From: Thiodiazotropha sp040791665
GTDB taxonomy: Bacteria > Pseudomonadota > Gammaproteobacteria > Chromatiales > Chromatiaceae
Reading direction: 5' to 3'
Assembly: GCA_040791665.1 (NCBI GenBank)
Contig: JBFNNX010000016.1
Span: 372,001-436,000, forward strand
DNA: 64,000 bases
Numbering within the stretch: position 1 is the stretch's first letter; each line of letters opens with the position of its first letter. Shown here piece by piece: positions 9,178 through 17,894 of the stretch. The notes beneath the pieces were generated by a model that saw only the letters and a list, made by a program, of their open reading frames with translations, did no database searches and was not told the DNA's origin. A program made the translations under genes and the position numbers.

Positions 9178-9668
9178 ACAATTGAGTTGCCGCCTTATCT
9201 ACAACTATTTACCCGAGACCTGAAAAGGCAGCATAAATACTCTCCATTCCTTCCACGCCATGAGCATGACAAGTGCTTGCATGCTTTAAGGAACTAGCCG
9301 CCACAGCCCTCGACGGCCGCCTATAAATCAGACATCACATATTCAACCGCGTAAAAATACATCCAGAATTAACTTCTTCTTTCAGCCATTACTTCGAAGA
9401 ATGTGTGATCTAAGTCACAAAAGTACTAAAGATATTGTCATCCTTACCGTTAAAACTGGAAATCTTTAGGCTGATACATGTCCAGAACCTCTCTGGAGCG
9501 ACAGACTACCATACGCAATACTGAAGGGATGCACTCAAGGGTGTAGGCTGATCCTTCTATCTGACATTAAAGCTTAATTTTATCAACTCTTTACCCTGGA
9601 TTAATGAAGGGGTCTCTGGTTGTCCGGTTTGGTGACAATCAGAGGAACATTGATATTAGGTGACTTGA
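9178..9668. other. Long regulatory spacer before the GTPase cluster
   Basis: About 490 bases without a credible gene, A+T-richer than the flanks. It contains the CRP-type palindrome at 9404-9419. The length suggests an extended promoter region or leader for the operon that begins at 9669. No RNA family was recognised. Confidence 0.55.
9404..9419. promoter_or_regulatory. Perfect CRP/Vfr-type binding site
   Basis: TGTGATCTAAGTCACA is a perfect TGTGA-N6-TCACA palindrome, the consensus for the cAMP receptor protein. It lies 250 bases before the first gene of the GTPase/roadblock cluster and is the only such site I noticed in the window. Whether this organism has a CRP homologue cannot be told from here. 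Confidence 0.55.
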
Positions 9669-10400
9669 ATGTCAGACGCTCTGAAAAATTCTCAGATTGA
9701 TGAACACACTGCTGAGACGGCCGGATATCCGATGCAGATGGCCTTCATTGATCAGCCTCAATGGGATTTAACCATTCCGAAAGGTGTTGACCTGAACTTG
9801 TGGGCGAAACATCTAGCATATTCTGTCGCACGCGAACCATTCAACCTGATCAACCATGTGCGCAGAGTACGCTTACACTTGGCATGCAATGAAGCTGATG
9901 CATCATTCGGCGCCATGCTGGACCTTCACTTGGTACTTGGCGACAAGGGTATCAGTCTACGGGGCAGCCTTTTACGACAGTTGAAAAAAATACTGCCGCA
10001 AGACCGCTATGACCTGTTTCTCAAGCACTATAAGCCTGGGCTGCGGCCTGATCAACCGCTGCCCACCAGTCGCCACTCTGTGCTGGGCAACTTTTTTGCA
10101 GGGAATACAATTCTCGTAAAAAAAGAAACCTCTCGAACCGCACCCAGCCTAAAACGACAAAACCCATTGGACCTAGCGAGAGAAGAGCTTAATTTTGGCG
10201 ATGTATCCAAGGCACAGCAGATCCTGGAAGCGGCACTGATAGAAGCACCAAAAACACCTGAACTGCATCACGAATTACTGGAACTGTATAGCCATACACG
10301 TTCACTTGAAGACCTGATACGCATGCAGGAGAGGCTTGGCAACAACATTGCTATTGCGCGTGAAGAATGGAATCAGACACGCAGTAAGCTGGAAAATTGA
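9669..10400 (+). CDS. FimV-like/TPR protein of the GTPase cluster
   Basis: A 243-residue soluble protein without signal peptide. Residues about 30-140 form an alpha/beta region I do not recognise. Residues about 165-235 (DLAREELNFGDVSKAQQILE) form a TPR-like helical repeat like that at the C-terminus of FimV pilus-assembly proteins. It is the first gene of a tight same-strand cluster (next gene 11 bases away), so it probably acts as a scaffold for the GTPase system. The link to type IV pili or polarity is inference from the FimV resemblance and the MglA-like partner. Confidence 0.55.
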   Translation: MSDALKNSQIDEHTAETAGYPMQMAFIDQPQWDLTIPKGVDLNLWAKHLAYSVAREPFNLINHVRRVRLHLACNEADASFGAMLDLHLVLGDKGISLRGSLLRQLKKILPQDRYDLFLKHYKPGLRPDQPLPTSRHSVLGNFFAGNTILVKKETSRTAPSLKRQNPLDLAREELNFGDVSKAQQILEAALIEAPKTPELHHELLELYSHTRSLEDLIRMQERLGNNIAIAREEWNQTRSKLEN

Positions 10401-10411
10401 GGAATTTTTTT

Positions 10412-11623
10412 ATGTCTGCTCGAAACGATCAAAAGCTATTCAAAATAGCACTATTGGGAGTAAGCGATAGGGATATGGCCATGCTCGAACTGTTCCTCCA
10501 AAGGCAGAACAAAGATAAATATACCATAGTGCCGGAACAACAGGCGCAGTTGTGTATCCTGGATTTAGACAGTTTAAACGGTGAAAAACTACTTCAGCAT
10601 CAGCGCAACCACCATCCTCACCGCCCTGTACTCGCACTCTCGGTGCGTGATCGGGAAATTGATGGCGTGCAGTTCCTGCGTAAACCCATAAAGGTCGATT
10701 TACTCAAGACAATTATTGACTTTTATCGCAATGAACCAATCCATAAAAACGCAGATTCCGAAACAAAAACCCCGGCTGAAGTCCAAAAAGTTGAATCTCC
10801 CACTAAACCGCCAGTGCAACCAATCACTACCGGACAGCCCGATACAGAAGAGAAACGAATCCCGGTAGGTTTCGCAGCCAACGACACTCAAAATGCCGTA
10901 CGCAACCTTGAAACTCTAACCCGTATCACCCATGAATGTTGCGGTACTGAAAACAGTGCAGACTTAGCCAATGGAGCAGACCGCGACAAGCTTTTTTACG
11001 ATTCCCAAAACCTGTTCCAACACATCCTGGAGACCGCCATAGCACGCTGCCGAAAAGATGCGTATCCGATCGCTCTCCATCTGCCTGGCGGAAAAAGCAT
11101 CACCCTGCTGCCAAAAGCCGGTGTTGCTTTGACTGACCTCAGTGATTCCAGGTTACGCCCACGCTGCCTCATGGCAGTCAAACCGGACGAGATTCGTTTT
11201 GAGAATCCTCGCGTTAGCGAAACCAACCTGTTGCGACTCAGCAAGCAGACACCTCAAAATATGGATGCGCTGCTCTGGAAAGTGACCTTATGGAGTGCCC
11301 GCGGCCGCCTCCCGCTCAATACGGATATTCATGCACCGGTACATCTACGTCAGTGGCCTAATTTAACCCGGCTATTGAGCATTTCACCATTTCTTCGTAT
11401 CGCCGCGTTGTGGTCCCGAACTCCGGTTTCCCTGCTCCAGACTGTGGACACCCTGGGCATGGAAGCGCGCTATGTCTGTGCCTTTTACTCCGCTTGCCAT
11501 AACTTGGGATTGGTACAACTTCAAAAAGTACCCGGGGGTGAGGAAATGGTTCAGATGCAAAAAGCGGAGCCTTCACGTAAAGGACTGCTGGGGCGCATCC
11601 TGAATCATCTGCGTGCTGCATGA
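10412..11623 (+). CDS. Degenerate receiver-domain protein of the GTPase cluster
   Basis: A 403-residue protein. The ATG at 10412 follows GAGGAA, so it is preferred to a TTG 15 bases upstream. Residues about 8-110 resemble a response-regulator receiver: the beta-3 Asp (CILDLDS), a Ser in beta-4 (VLALSV) and the conserved Lys (LRKPIK) are there, but the acidic pair after beta-1 is not clear (LLGVSDRD). A low-complexity linker (about 115-155) and a C-terminal helical region (about 290-375), possibly winged-helix, follow. It could be a phospho-independent adaptor. No DNA-binding role is shown. Confidence 0.5.
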   Translation: MSARNDQKLFKIALLGVSDRDMAMLELFLQRQNKDKYTIVPEQQAQLCILDLDSLNGEKLLQHQRNHHPHRPVLALSVRDREIDGVQFLRKPIKVDLLKTIIDFYRNEPIHKNADSETKTPAEVQKVESPTKPPVQPITTGQPDTEEKRIPVGFAANDTQNAVRNLETLTRITHECCGTENSADLANGADRDKLFYDSQNLFQHILETAIARCRKDAYPIALHLPGGKSITLLPKAGVALTDLSDSRLRPRCLMAVKPDEIRFENPRVSETNLLRLSKQTPQNMDALLWKVTLWSARGRLPLNTDIHAPVHLRQWPNLTRLLSISPFLRIAALWSRTPVSLLQTVDTLGMEARYVCAFYSACHNLGLVQLQKVPGGEEMVQMQKAEPSRKGLLGRILNHLRAA

Positions 11624-11652
11624 TGAATACTGAAACCGGATCATAAAACCCT

Positions 11653-12192
11653 ATGGCAAATTATAAAATCATATTCACCGGCCCTGTAGGCGCCGGTAAA
11701 ACAACGGCTATCAGCGTGCTGTCAGATGTGCCTATGGTTGCCACTGATGAGTTGGCCAGCGACATGACGAAAGATCGCAAAGCCCAAACCACAGTCGCGA
11801 TGGATTACGGCATTATGCAGTTGGCTGGAGAAGAGCGTATCCACTTATACGGCACCCCCGGTCAGGAGCGTTTTGACTTTATGTGGGACATTCTCACACA
11901 AGGCGGACTCGGCTTGGTATTGCTGATCGACAATTCACGGATCGAACCGTTTCGCGACCTCCACTTTTTTCTTGATGCCTTTAAAGATTTTATCGGCTGT
12001 ACAGCGGTTTCCATCGGCATTACCCGTATGGATGAAAAGTCCACCCCGACAATTGGCGATTATCAACGAGAACTGTCTGCCCTCGGCTGGTCAACGCTGC
12101 CGCTATTGGAGGTGGATGCCCGCAAAAAGGGCGATGTCTCTCTACTGGTACAGTCTCTGCTCTACTCCCTAGATCCCACGTTGGCGAACTAA
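11653..12192 (+). CDS. MglA/Arf-like small GTPase
   Basis: A 179-residue small GTPase of the bacterial Arf/MglA (COG2229) type. The P-loop GPVGAGKTT is at residues 10-18, the switch-I TTVAMDYG at about 46-53 and the G3 motif YGTPGQERF at 66-74. The G4 motif reads TRMD instead of [NT]KxD. In myxobacteria MglA sets cell polarity and is regulated by roadblock proteins; here a roadblock/LC7 protein lies three genes downstream and another roadblock-like protein starts four bases after the stop. It probably acts in the cytoplasm as a GTP-dependent switch for this cluster. Confidence 0.85.
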   Translation: MANYKIIFTGPVGAGKTTAISVLSDVPMVATDELASDMTKDRKAQTTVAMDYGIMQLAGEERIHLYGTPGQERFDFMWDILTQGGLGLVLLIDNSRIEPFRDLHFFLDAFKDFIGCTAVSIGITRMDEKSTPTIGDYQRELSALGWSTLPLLEVDARKKGDVSLLVQSLLYSLDPTLAN

Positions 12193-12196
12193 TGAC

Positions 12197-12859
12197 ATGA
12201 CCATGAACCTGGATACCTCTGCCTATTTGGAACCCACCCCGGCAGGCGCCTTCTATGCGGCGAGTTCAAGCCATATGGAACCGGCAAGACGATTGTTGTT
12301 TGGCATTCTGGCGCAAAACAGATGTCCGATTGCAGATAGTGAACGTCTTACCAACTGGAGTGGACTGGATCAGCAAGCGACTGTGGAGCTGATCTCCAGG
12401 CTACAGGACCTCGGCTGGTTAACTGGACTCGACGCCCCCCTGTCGGCACCGGTGGGCCCGCTGGAGGATGTACTGCCTGAACTGTTGAAGCAGGTTTCCT
12501 TCACCGGCAAGGCGCTGCTGGCAGACAACCAGGGATTCTACCTTGCAACCAGCGGTATACCGCATGAAGCCGCAGAAGCGCTATCCGCCGTCAGTGCCGA
12601 TCTGGGTTCCCTATATGAACGACACCAACACTTGCTCGCCAATAACTTGGGCTTGAATCAGCAAGCTTGGACGCTGGCTGACGCCTCAGGCAACAGCCAG
12701 CTTGGATTCTGGCCCCTGCATATCGGCCAACAACGCTTTGTGCTGGTTATCGAAGACCGTCCCTGTCTCAATCAACCGGCATTTCGCGATCTGGTGTGGA
12801 CACTAACCCTGCGTTACTCGACAGAAAAACTATGGGAGAACCAAACCGACAATGGTTGA
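12197..12859 (+). CDS. Winged-helix plus roadblock-like protein
   Basis: A 220-residue soluble protein starting four bases after the GTPase stop. Residues about 25-80 (MEPARRLLFGILAQNR, VELISRLQDLGWL) look like a small winged helix. Residues about 85-205 (SFTGKALLADNQGFYLATSGIPHEAAEALSAV, split here into its visible parts only) have the shape of a roadblock/LC7 fold: ligand-like strand, helix, strand pair. It could bind the GTPase directly. A second ATG (12203) is possible. Function is inferred from position and fold resemblance. Confidence 0.5.
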   Translation: MTMNLDTSAYLEPTPAGAFYAASSSHMEPARRLLFGILAQNRCPIADSERLTNWSGLDQQATVELISRLQDLGWLTGLDAPLSAPVGPLEDVLPELLKQVSFTGKALLADNQGFYLATSGIPHEAAEALSAVSADLGSLYERHQHLLANNLGLNQQAWTLADASGNSQLGFWPLHIGQQRFVLVIEDRPCLNQPAFRDLVWTLTLRYSTEKLWENQTDNG

Positions 12860-12986
12860 CATCAACAGGGTGGAGCGAAAGCTCTGTGATTCATTCCGCC
12901 TGGTCGAAGAGCTTGACCAACTCTTCCGGATAACGGGCATGAGCCGGAAACAGCTCAACAAACTGGTCAGTACTTACACCAAATAG
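12852..12986 (+). CDS. 44-residue overlapping small ORF
   Basis: A 44-residue frame whose ATG overlaps the upstream stop by eight bases (ATGGTTGA), a layout typical of translational coupling. The peptide begins MVDINRVERKLCDSF and is charged and strongly helical (ELDQLFRITGMSRKQLNKL), with no membrane segment. It fills most of the gap before the roadblock gene. I do not recognise it. It could be a small adaptor of the cluster or chance coding. Confidence 0.5.
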   Translation: MVDINRVERKLCDSFRLVEELDQLFRITGMSRKQLNKLVSTYTK

Positions 12987-13033
12987 AACCTTAGCTGTAA
13001 TTATTTTTTATACCACTCCAGGAGTAAACGACA

Positions 13034-13396
13034 ATGCGTGAAGACATGTTGGCATCGATACTGAGTGAACTCAACGGCACCTCTGCAGACATTGAGGCCT
13101 CTGCAGTCATCTCTACTGACGGCCTGATCATGGCCTCCCTGCTACCCGCCAATCTGGATGAGGACCGGGTCGGCGCGATGAGTGCAGCCATGCTCTCCCT
13201 GGGTGACCGAACTGCCCAAGAACTGGCCCGTGGGGAACTTGAACAGGTATTGATTAAGGGTAATCAAGGCTATGTCATCATGACCCATGCAGGTGAAGAG
13301 GCGGTCATATCCGTTCTGGCAAAATCCAGCACAAAACTTGGTTTGATCTTCCTTGATGTAAAACGAGCGGCGGAAGGTATCTCAAAACTCATCTAA
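13034..13396 (+). CDS. Roadblock/LC7 domain protein (MglB-like)
   Basis: A 120-residue single-domain protein of the roadblock/LC7 fold: N-terminal helix (LASILSELNG), strand pair with ASAVISTDGLIMASLLP, long helix (VGAMSAAMLSLGDRTAQEL) and a strand pair ending in an ISKLI helix. MglB-type roadblock proteins are GTPase-activating partners of MglA. Presence in one operon with the GTPase at 11653 supports that pairing. A CAGGAG ribosome site precedes the ATG. Confidence 0.85.
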   Translation: MREDMLASILSELNGTSADIEASAVISTDGLIMASLLPANLDEDRVGAMSAAMLSLGDRTAQELARGELEQVLIKGNQGYVIMTHAGEEAVISVLAKSSTKLGLIFLDVKRAAEGISKLI

Positions 13397-13431
13397 CCTT
13401 GATTCAGTGAGATCACTTGGAGCTCATTACC

Positions 13432-13905
13432 ATGCATGATATGAACCCTGACGACATTGTTGGCGATTACCGTGAGCATACGCTCACTTTCCAGGATGGC
13501 AGCAGTCGCCATGTTCTGGTGACGGATATCGAGTCACCCTATCCGGATGGACGCCTCATCGTTTCCCGTACCGATCCCGCCGGCATCATCACCCAGGTCA
13601 ACCACTCCTTTGTGGAGATGGCCATTTACAGTGAAGATGAGCTGCTGGGTCAGCCTCACCATATCCTGCGTCATCCGGATATGCCTCCGGCTGCCTTCAA
13701 GGATTTATGGGATACGGTGCAAAAAGGAGAAAAGTGGCATGGCTATGTGAAAAATCTGCGAAAAGATGGTGGCTTCTATTGGGTATTGGCGACGGTTATC
13801 CCCAATGTGCGTAACGGCAAGATTACCGGTTACACCTCTGTCCGCCGTAAACCTGCCCGGAGAAAGATCGAGGAGTGCATCAAGACCTACCCAACCCTAT
13901 TCTAA
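13432..13905 (+). CDS. Aer-type PAS domain protein
   Basis: A 157-residue soluble protein with a single PAS domain (about residues 35-145). The stretch GQPHHILRHPDMPPAAFKDLW and the following WHGYVKNLRKDGGFYWV are hallmarks of the Aer-like PAS family, in which FAD reports redox or oxygen state. There is no HAMP or methyl-accepting module, so this is a stand-alone sensor. The ATG at 13432 has a TGGAG ten bases upstream. It lies 35 bases after the roadblock gene and 15 before the PhnD-like gene, so it probably supplies a redox input to the GTPase system. Confidence 0.8.
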   Translation: MHDMNPDDIVGDYREHTLTFQDGSSRHVLVTDIESPYPDGRLIVSRTDPAGIITQVNHSFVEMAIYSEDELLGQPHHILRHPDMPPAAFKDLWDTVQKGEKWHGYVKNLRKDGGFYWVLATVIPNVRNGKITGYTSVRRKPARRKIEECIKTYPTLF

Positions 13906-13920
13906 GCTGGAGATTCCAAA

Positions 13921-14676
13921 ATGCCATTTCAACTCACTGTAAGCCCCGACTTTACACCCGATCATATCTCCGGCTGGTATATATTCAACACCTGGCTGCA
14001 GAAGGCCCTTGATGAAGGAGTTCATCTGGAGCTATACAATAATTTCAACGATCAGCGATCCGCAATCCAATCCGACCAGGTGGATCTGATCTACGCCAAT
14101 CCTTACGATGCGGCCATGCTGGTGCGCGAAAAAGGATTCCTGCCTGTGGCCAGGCCCGGCGGTGTGGCGGATGAAGCGATTATTGCTGTACGGGATGACA
14201 GCCCAACACAGGCAGTGGAAGACCTAAGCAGCGGAATACGAATCGCCGCTACCGATGATCCCGATGTCAACCTCATGTGCGCCATCATGCTTGAACCAGC
14301 CGAGCTCAATGCCGAGAACACGCAACGCGACGAGAAGGAAAGCTACCCACTTGTTGCTAAAGCGGTGATCCAAGGTCAGGTTGATCTGGGTTTCTTTCTG
14401 GCTGAGGCATTTAACTCGCTGTCTGGCGTCACCCGCAAGCAGCTGCGTCCACTCGTCACCAGTCAGATCCATATCATCCACCACGCCTTATTGATAGGTC
14501 CCAAGCTGGCGGACAAGCAACAGCGGCTGAGCGAGTTGTTGGCGGGTATGTCTGAGGATCCCAAGGGGAGTGGAGTGCTTCAATCTCTCGGTTTCGATAG
14601 CTGGGTAAAGGTCGAGGAGGAAGAGATGGAATTCATGATCGACTTAATGGATACGCTGACCTATCAACCCGCCTGA
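13921..14676 (+). CDS. PhnD-like substrate-binding protein without signal peptide
   Basis: A 251-residue protein of the PhnD/transferrin-like periplasmic-binding fold: start LTVSPDFTPDHISGW, the pocket-type motif DLIYANPYDAAML, the RIAATDDPD segment and the second-lobe GQVDLGFFLAEAFN. Members normally carry a signal peptide and serve phosphonate/phosphite ABC uptake; this one begins straight in the first strand, and no ABC genes are nearby. It probably binds a small ligand in the cytoplasm as a sensor for the GTPase/PAS cluster, of which it is the last gene. The ligand is unknown. Confidence 0.75.
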   Translation: MPFQLTVSPDFTPDHISGWYIFNTWLQKALDEGVHLELYNNFNDQRSAIQSDQVDLIYANPYDAAMLVREKGFLPVARPGGVADEAIIAVRDDSPTQAVEDLSSGIRIAATDDPDVNLMCAIMLEPAELNAENTQRDEKESYPLVAKAVIQGQVDLGFFLAEAFNSLSGVTRKQLRPLVTSQIHIIHHALLIGPKLADKQQRLSELLAGMSEDPKGSGVLQSLGFDSWVKVEEEEMEFMIDLMDTLTYQPA

Positions 14677-14797
14677 GCAATCGTCTAAGGAAGTTGTGAT
14701 CAAGTATCGGTGAATCGGATATGAGCCCGAAACTCTCCCCACAAGAGGTAAATCATTGGCAATGGCTGGACCTATTACCATGATTTACAACACCCCA

Positions 14798-17059
14798 TTA
14801 CCTGCCCGCACGCATCAGGCCACCCAATCCAATCTCTTCCAAGGCATTGCCAAGCAACAGCTTGACTTCGGCTACTTTTTCGCATCTCAGTGCCGCTTGC
14901 AACAACTCTCTGGCTCGGGAGCGGGAGACCGATCGCAACACCCACTTCACTCTAAACAGACTGCCCCCGTTCATACTCAGACTGTCCACACCCATGCCGA
15001 TCAGCAACACAGCGGCCGCGGGATTGCCCGCCATCTCACCACAGACACTCACTTCGCGCTGATAATTCTTGGCGCCGGAGATGATTTGGATAAGCGCCCG
15101 CAGTACCGACGGGTGCAGATCGTCGTAGATATCCGCAACGTGGGCATTGTTCCGATCCACCGCAAGCAGATACTGGGTGAGGTCATTGGTACCGACTGAG
15201 ACGAAGTCGATCCGGCGGGCCAGGGCATCGACCTGATAGACTGCTGCCGGCACTTCGATCATCACACCGATCTTCGGCATGGTTACGGCATAGCCCTCTT
15301 CCATCAACTCGTCATGGGCACGTTGAATCAGAAGCAGTGCGTCATCCACCTCCTGCACATGGCTGATCATCGGCAGCAGAATACGGACGTTGTTCAGACC
15401 GATAGCGGCGCGCAGGATAGCGCGCACCTGGGTGAGGAAAATCTCAGGGTGATCGAGAGAGATGCGTATTCCCCGCCAACCCAGAAACGGGTTCGACTCC
15501 TCCACAGGAAAGTAAGGGAGTGGTTTATCGCCACCGATATCGAGGGTGCGAATGGTTACCGGACGGGGATGAAATGCACTCAGCACCCTCTGATAATTGG
15601 TCACCTGCACCGACTCGCCGGGAAAGCTGTCGCGTACCATGAACGGCAGCTCTGTGCGATAGAGACCGACCCCCTCCGACTCGTCGCTGCCTTGGGAGCC
15701 CAGCTCGGAGATCAGTCCGGTATTCATATACAGCGGCACCCTGGCGCCGTCAGTCGTCTCGCAGGGCAGATCCTTCTCCGCTTCGAGCTCTTTGAAGAGG
15801 GCTTGGTCCTCGCTGGCAAGACGTTGATACTCCTGGATCACCGATGGTGATGGAGAGACATAGAGACGACCAAGGTAACCTTCAAGAATCACGAAGCGGC
15901 CGTCGACCCTGTTCACCGGCAGATCACTAAGTCCCATCACCGCCGGCACGTTCATGGCCCGCGCCAAGATCGCCACGTGGGAAAAACTGGCCCCCTGGGC
16001 CGAGACAACACCCGCCAGGCGCCCCTGCGGTACCTCAGCCATCTGCATTGCGCTGACTTCATCGCCTACAAGTACCGTATTTTCCGGATAGTCGGTCGGC
16101 CCGCTAACCTTCTGCTGCAGATGCATCAGAATACGCCGCCCTAAATCCCTGACATCGGAAGCGCGTTCTCGCAGATAGACGTCTTCCATGGCGTCAAAGA
16201 CCTTGGCATGTTCCTCTATGGTTTCGCGCAATGCCCCCGATGCCCAGCTTCCCTCATGGATCCTTCTGACCGTATTGCCGATCAGCGAATCGCTTCCCAG
16301 CATCATCAGCCAGGCGTCGAACAGGGCTCTGTCCTCCACCGGGAGCGTCTCCTCGAAACGATCCTCTATTGCCATCAGATCCTCAACCACGGCGGCAACC
16401 GCTGTACGGAACTCCTCCTCCTCTCGATCCGGATCCTTGGACGATCTGTCCGGTACCGCATCCAGATCTGCGGGGGGATAGACGACTACGGCAGTACCCA
16501 GCGCTACCCCTGGTGATCCCGGTCTGCCTTGGAGAAAACGGTTGGGTGGCGCAAGATCGCCCTGGGTCACCAGATTGCCGCTGGCCTGGGCATGGGTGAT
16601 GGCGCCGGCAAGTTGCGCCGCGAGGGTAAAAAGAAAAGTGACTTCCTGATCCTCGAAACTGCGCTGAATATGCTGACGAACCACCAGTACGCCCAGCACT
16701 TTACGATTCTGGATGATAGGGACTCCCAGAAAACCCTTGTACTGGGTCTCACCCGTCTCATGGGTAAACAGATAACGGCTGTGGCTGGGCGCATCCGCCA
16801 GGTTGACCGGTTCCGCCCGTTCACAGACAAGGCCGATGAGCCCTCGATGATAGGGCAGTCTCACCTTGCCTGCCGCATCCCGATGCAGGCCCTCGGTTGC
16901 CATCAGCACATGTTCACGCCGTTCGAAATCGGTTAGGTAGACCGAACAGACATCGGTGTTGATCGCCCCCTTCACCTGAGTCACGATGATCTCAAGGGCC
17001 TGTTCCAGATCGGGCGCTGCGTTGACCTCTTTTACGATACGATGGAGGGTATCAAGCAT
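14798..17059 (-). CDS. ptsP: PEP-protein phosphotransferase PtsP (EI-Ntr)
   Basis: A 753-residue enzyme: N-terminal GAF domain (about residues 1-160), PEP-utilising N-terminal and swivelling His domain with the active-site His in SFSHVAILARAM (about 360-375), and the C-terminal PEP-binding barrel (VSVGTNDLTQYLLAVDRN and the CGEMAG active-site motif). EI-Ntr autophosphorylates with PEP and passes phosphate to NPr, then EIIA-Ntr. A GAGGAGC ribosome site precedes the ATG. rppH lies upstream on the same strand, the usual gammaproteobacterial rppH-ptsP order. Confidence 0.94.
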   Translation of the reverse strand: MLDTLHRIVKEVNAAPDLEQALEIIVTQVKGAINTDVCSVYLTDFERREHVLMATEGLHRDAAGKVRLPYHRGLIGLVCERAEPVNLADAPSHSRYLFTHETGETQYKGFLGVPIIQNRKVLGVLVVRQHIQRSFEDQEVTFLFTLAAQLAGAITHAQASGNLVTQGDLAPPNRFLQGRPGSPGVALGTAVVVYPPADLDAVPDRSSKDPDREEEEFRTAVAAVVEDLMAIEDRFEETLPVEDRALFDAWLMMLGSDSLIGNTVRRIHEGSWASGALRETIEEHAKVFDAMEDVYLRERASDVRDLGRRILMHLQQKVSGPTDYPENTVLVGDEVSAMQMAEVPQGRLAGVVSAQGASFSHVAILARAMNVPAVMGLSDLPVNRVDGRFVILEGYLGRLYVSPSPSVIQEYQRLASEDQALFKELEAEKDLPCETTDGARVPLYMNTGLISELGSQGSDESEGVGLYRTELPFMVRDSFPGESVQVTNYQRVLSAFHPRPVTIRTLDIGGDKPLPYFPVEESNPFLGWRGIRISLDHPEIFLTQVRAILRAAIGLNNVRILLPMISHVQEVDDALLLIQRAHDELMEEGYAVTMPKIGVMIEVPAAVYQVDALARRIDFVSVGTNDLTQYLLAVDRNNAHVADIYDDLHPSVLRALIQIISGAKNYQREVSVCGEMAGNPAAAVLLIGMGVDSLSMNGGSLFRVKWVLRSVSRSRARELLQAALRCEKVAEVKLLLGNALEEIGLGGLMRAGR

Positions 17060-17206
17060 GCCGGTGCTCCTCGCGCAAATGGGTGGTCATAGGTGAGCAT
17101 GACCGTTTAGATCCATCTCCGCCCCCTTCAAAGGCAGTCATGGGCAGACGGGGAATATAGGGGCCTCGACCACCATACCGAGGGTCGGCTGTCGAAGAAA
17201 GACGAT

Positions 17207-17731
17207 TCAACGTCGCTGCTGTCTCAGAAAGTTTGTATGAATTCGGTTTGGCGTCCCTTCCGGATAGAGTAGGGGCGCCAGCTCCTCAAGCGCCCTGGTA
17301 TAGACGTTACGCTTGAAGTAGATCACTTCGCGGATGGGGTGCCAATATTTGACCCAGCGCCACTCTTCGAATTCGGGTGTCTCGCAGTTATCGAGACAGA
17401 AGGCATCCTCCCCGCAATGTGCCCGCAGCAGAAACCAGATCTGCTTCTGCCCAATGCATAGAGGCTCACGATTGCGGCGGATATAGCGTTCGGGAAGGCG
17501 ATAGCGCAGCCAGTCTCGGGTTGCGCCCATGATCTCTACCTGCTCTGCCCCTATTCCCACCTCCTCTCGCAACTCACGGAACATAGCCTCTTCAGGGGTT
17601 TCGTCCGATTTTATACCGCCTTGGGGGAACTGCCAGGCATCCTGCCCGACCCGGCGCCCCCAAAACAGTTGGCGATTGTCATTGCACAGGATGATACCTA
17701 CATTGGGTCGATAACCGTCAGTGTCAATCAA
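17207..17731 (-). CDS. rppH: RNA pyrophosphohydrolase RppH
   Basis: A Nudix hydrolase of about 174 residues that removes pyrophosphate from mRNA 5' ends to start decay. The full Nudix box is visible (GGIKSDETPEEAMFRELREEVG, given here as its ends GGIKSDE and REEVG). The N-terminus IDTDGYRPNVG matches family starts, so I place the start at the TTG at 17731; a TTG at 17743 would add four residues. No ATG is available in frame. It is paired with ptsP downstream. Confidence 0.9.
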   Translation of the reverse strand: MIDTDGYRPNVGIILCNDNRQLFWGRRVGQDAWQFPQGGIKSDETPEEAMFRELREEVGIGAEQVEIMGATRDWLRYRLPERYIRRNREPLCIGQKQIWFLLRAHCGEDAFCLDNCETPEFEEWRWVKYWHPIREVIYFKRNVYTRALEELAPLLYPEGTPNRIHTNFLRQQRR

Positions 17732-17894
17732 GGTAGCAGCCAAATCATAGTGAGATCTCTACGGTAGATTCTTCCATATTCGCCCTTGAGCGGCAAGGTG
17801 GCAAAACATAAGCCTTTGCTAATTATGGATATTCCGTTACTGTTCACAACACAATCACTTGAATGTCGCAAGCGTGGTGTCTGCACTGGGAATC

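Noticed and set aside
9178..9668. A cyclic-di-GMP riboswitch or other structured leader
   Set aside because: I looked for GEMM-type conserved blocks and found none; only the CRP-type site stands out.
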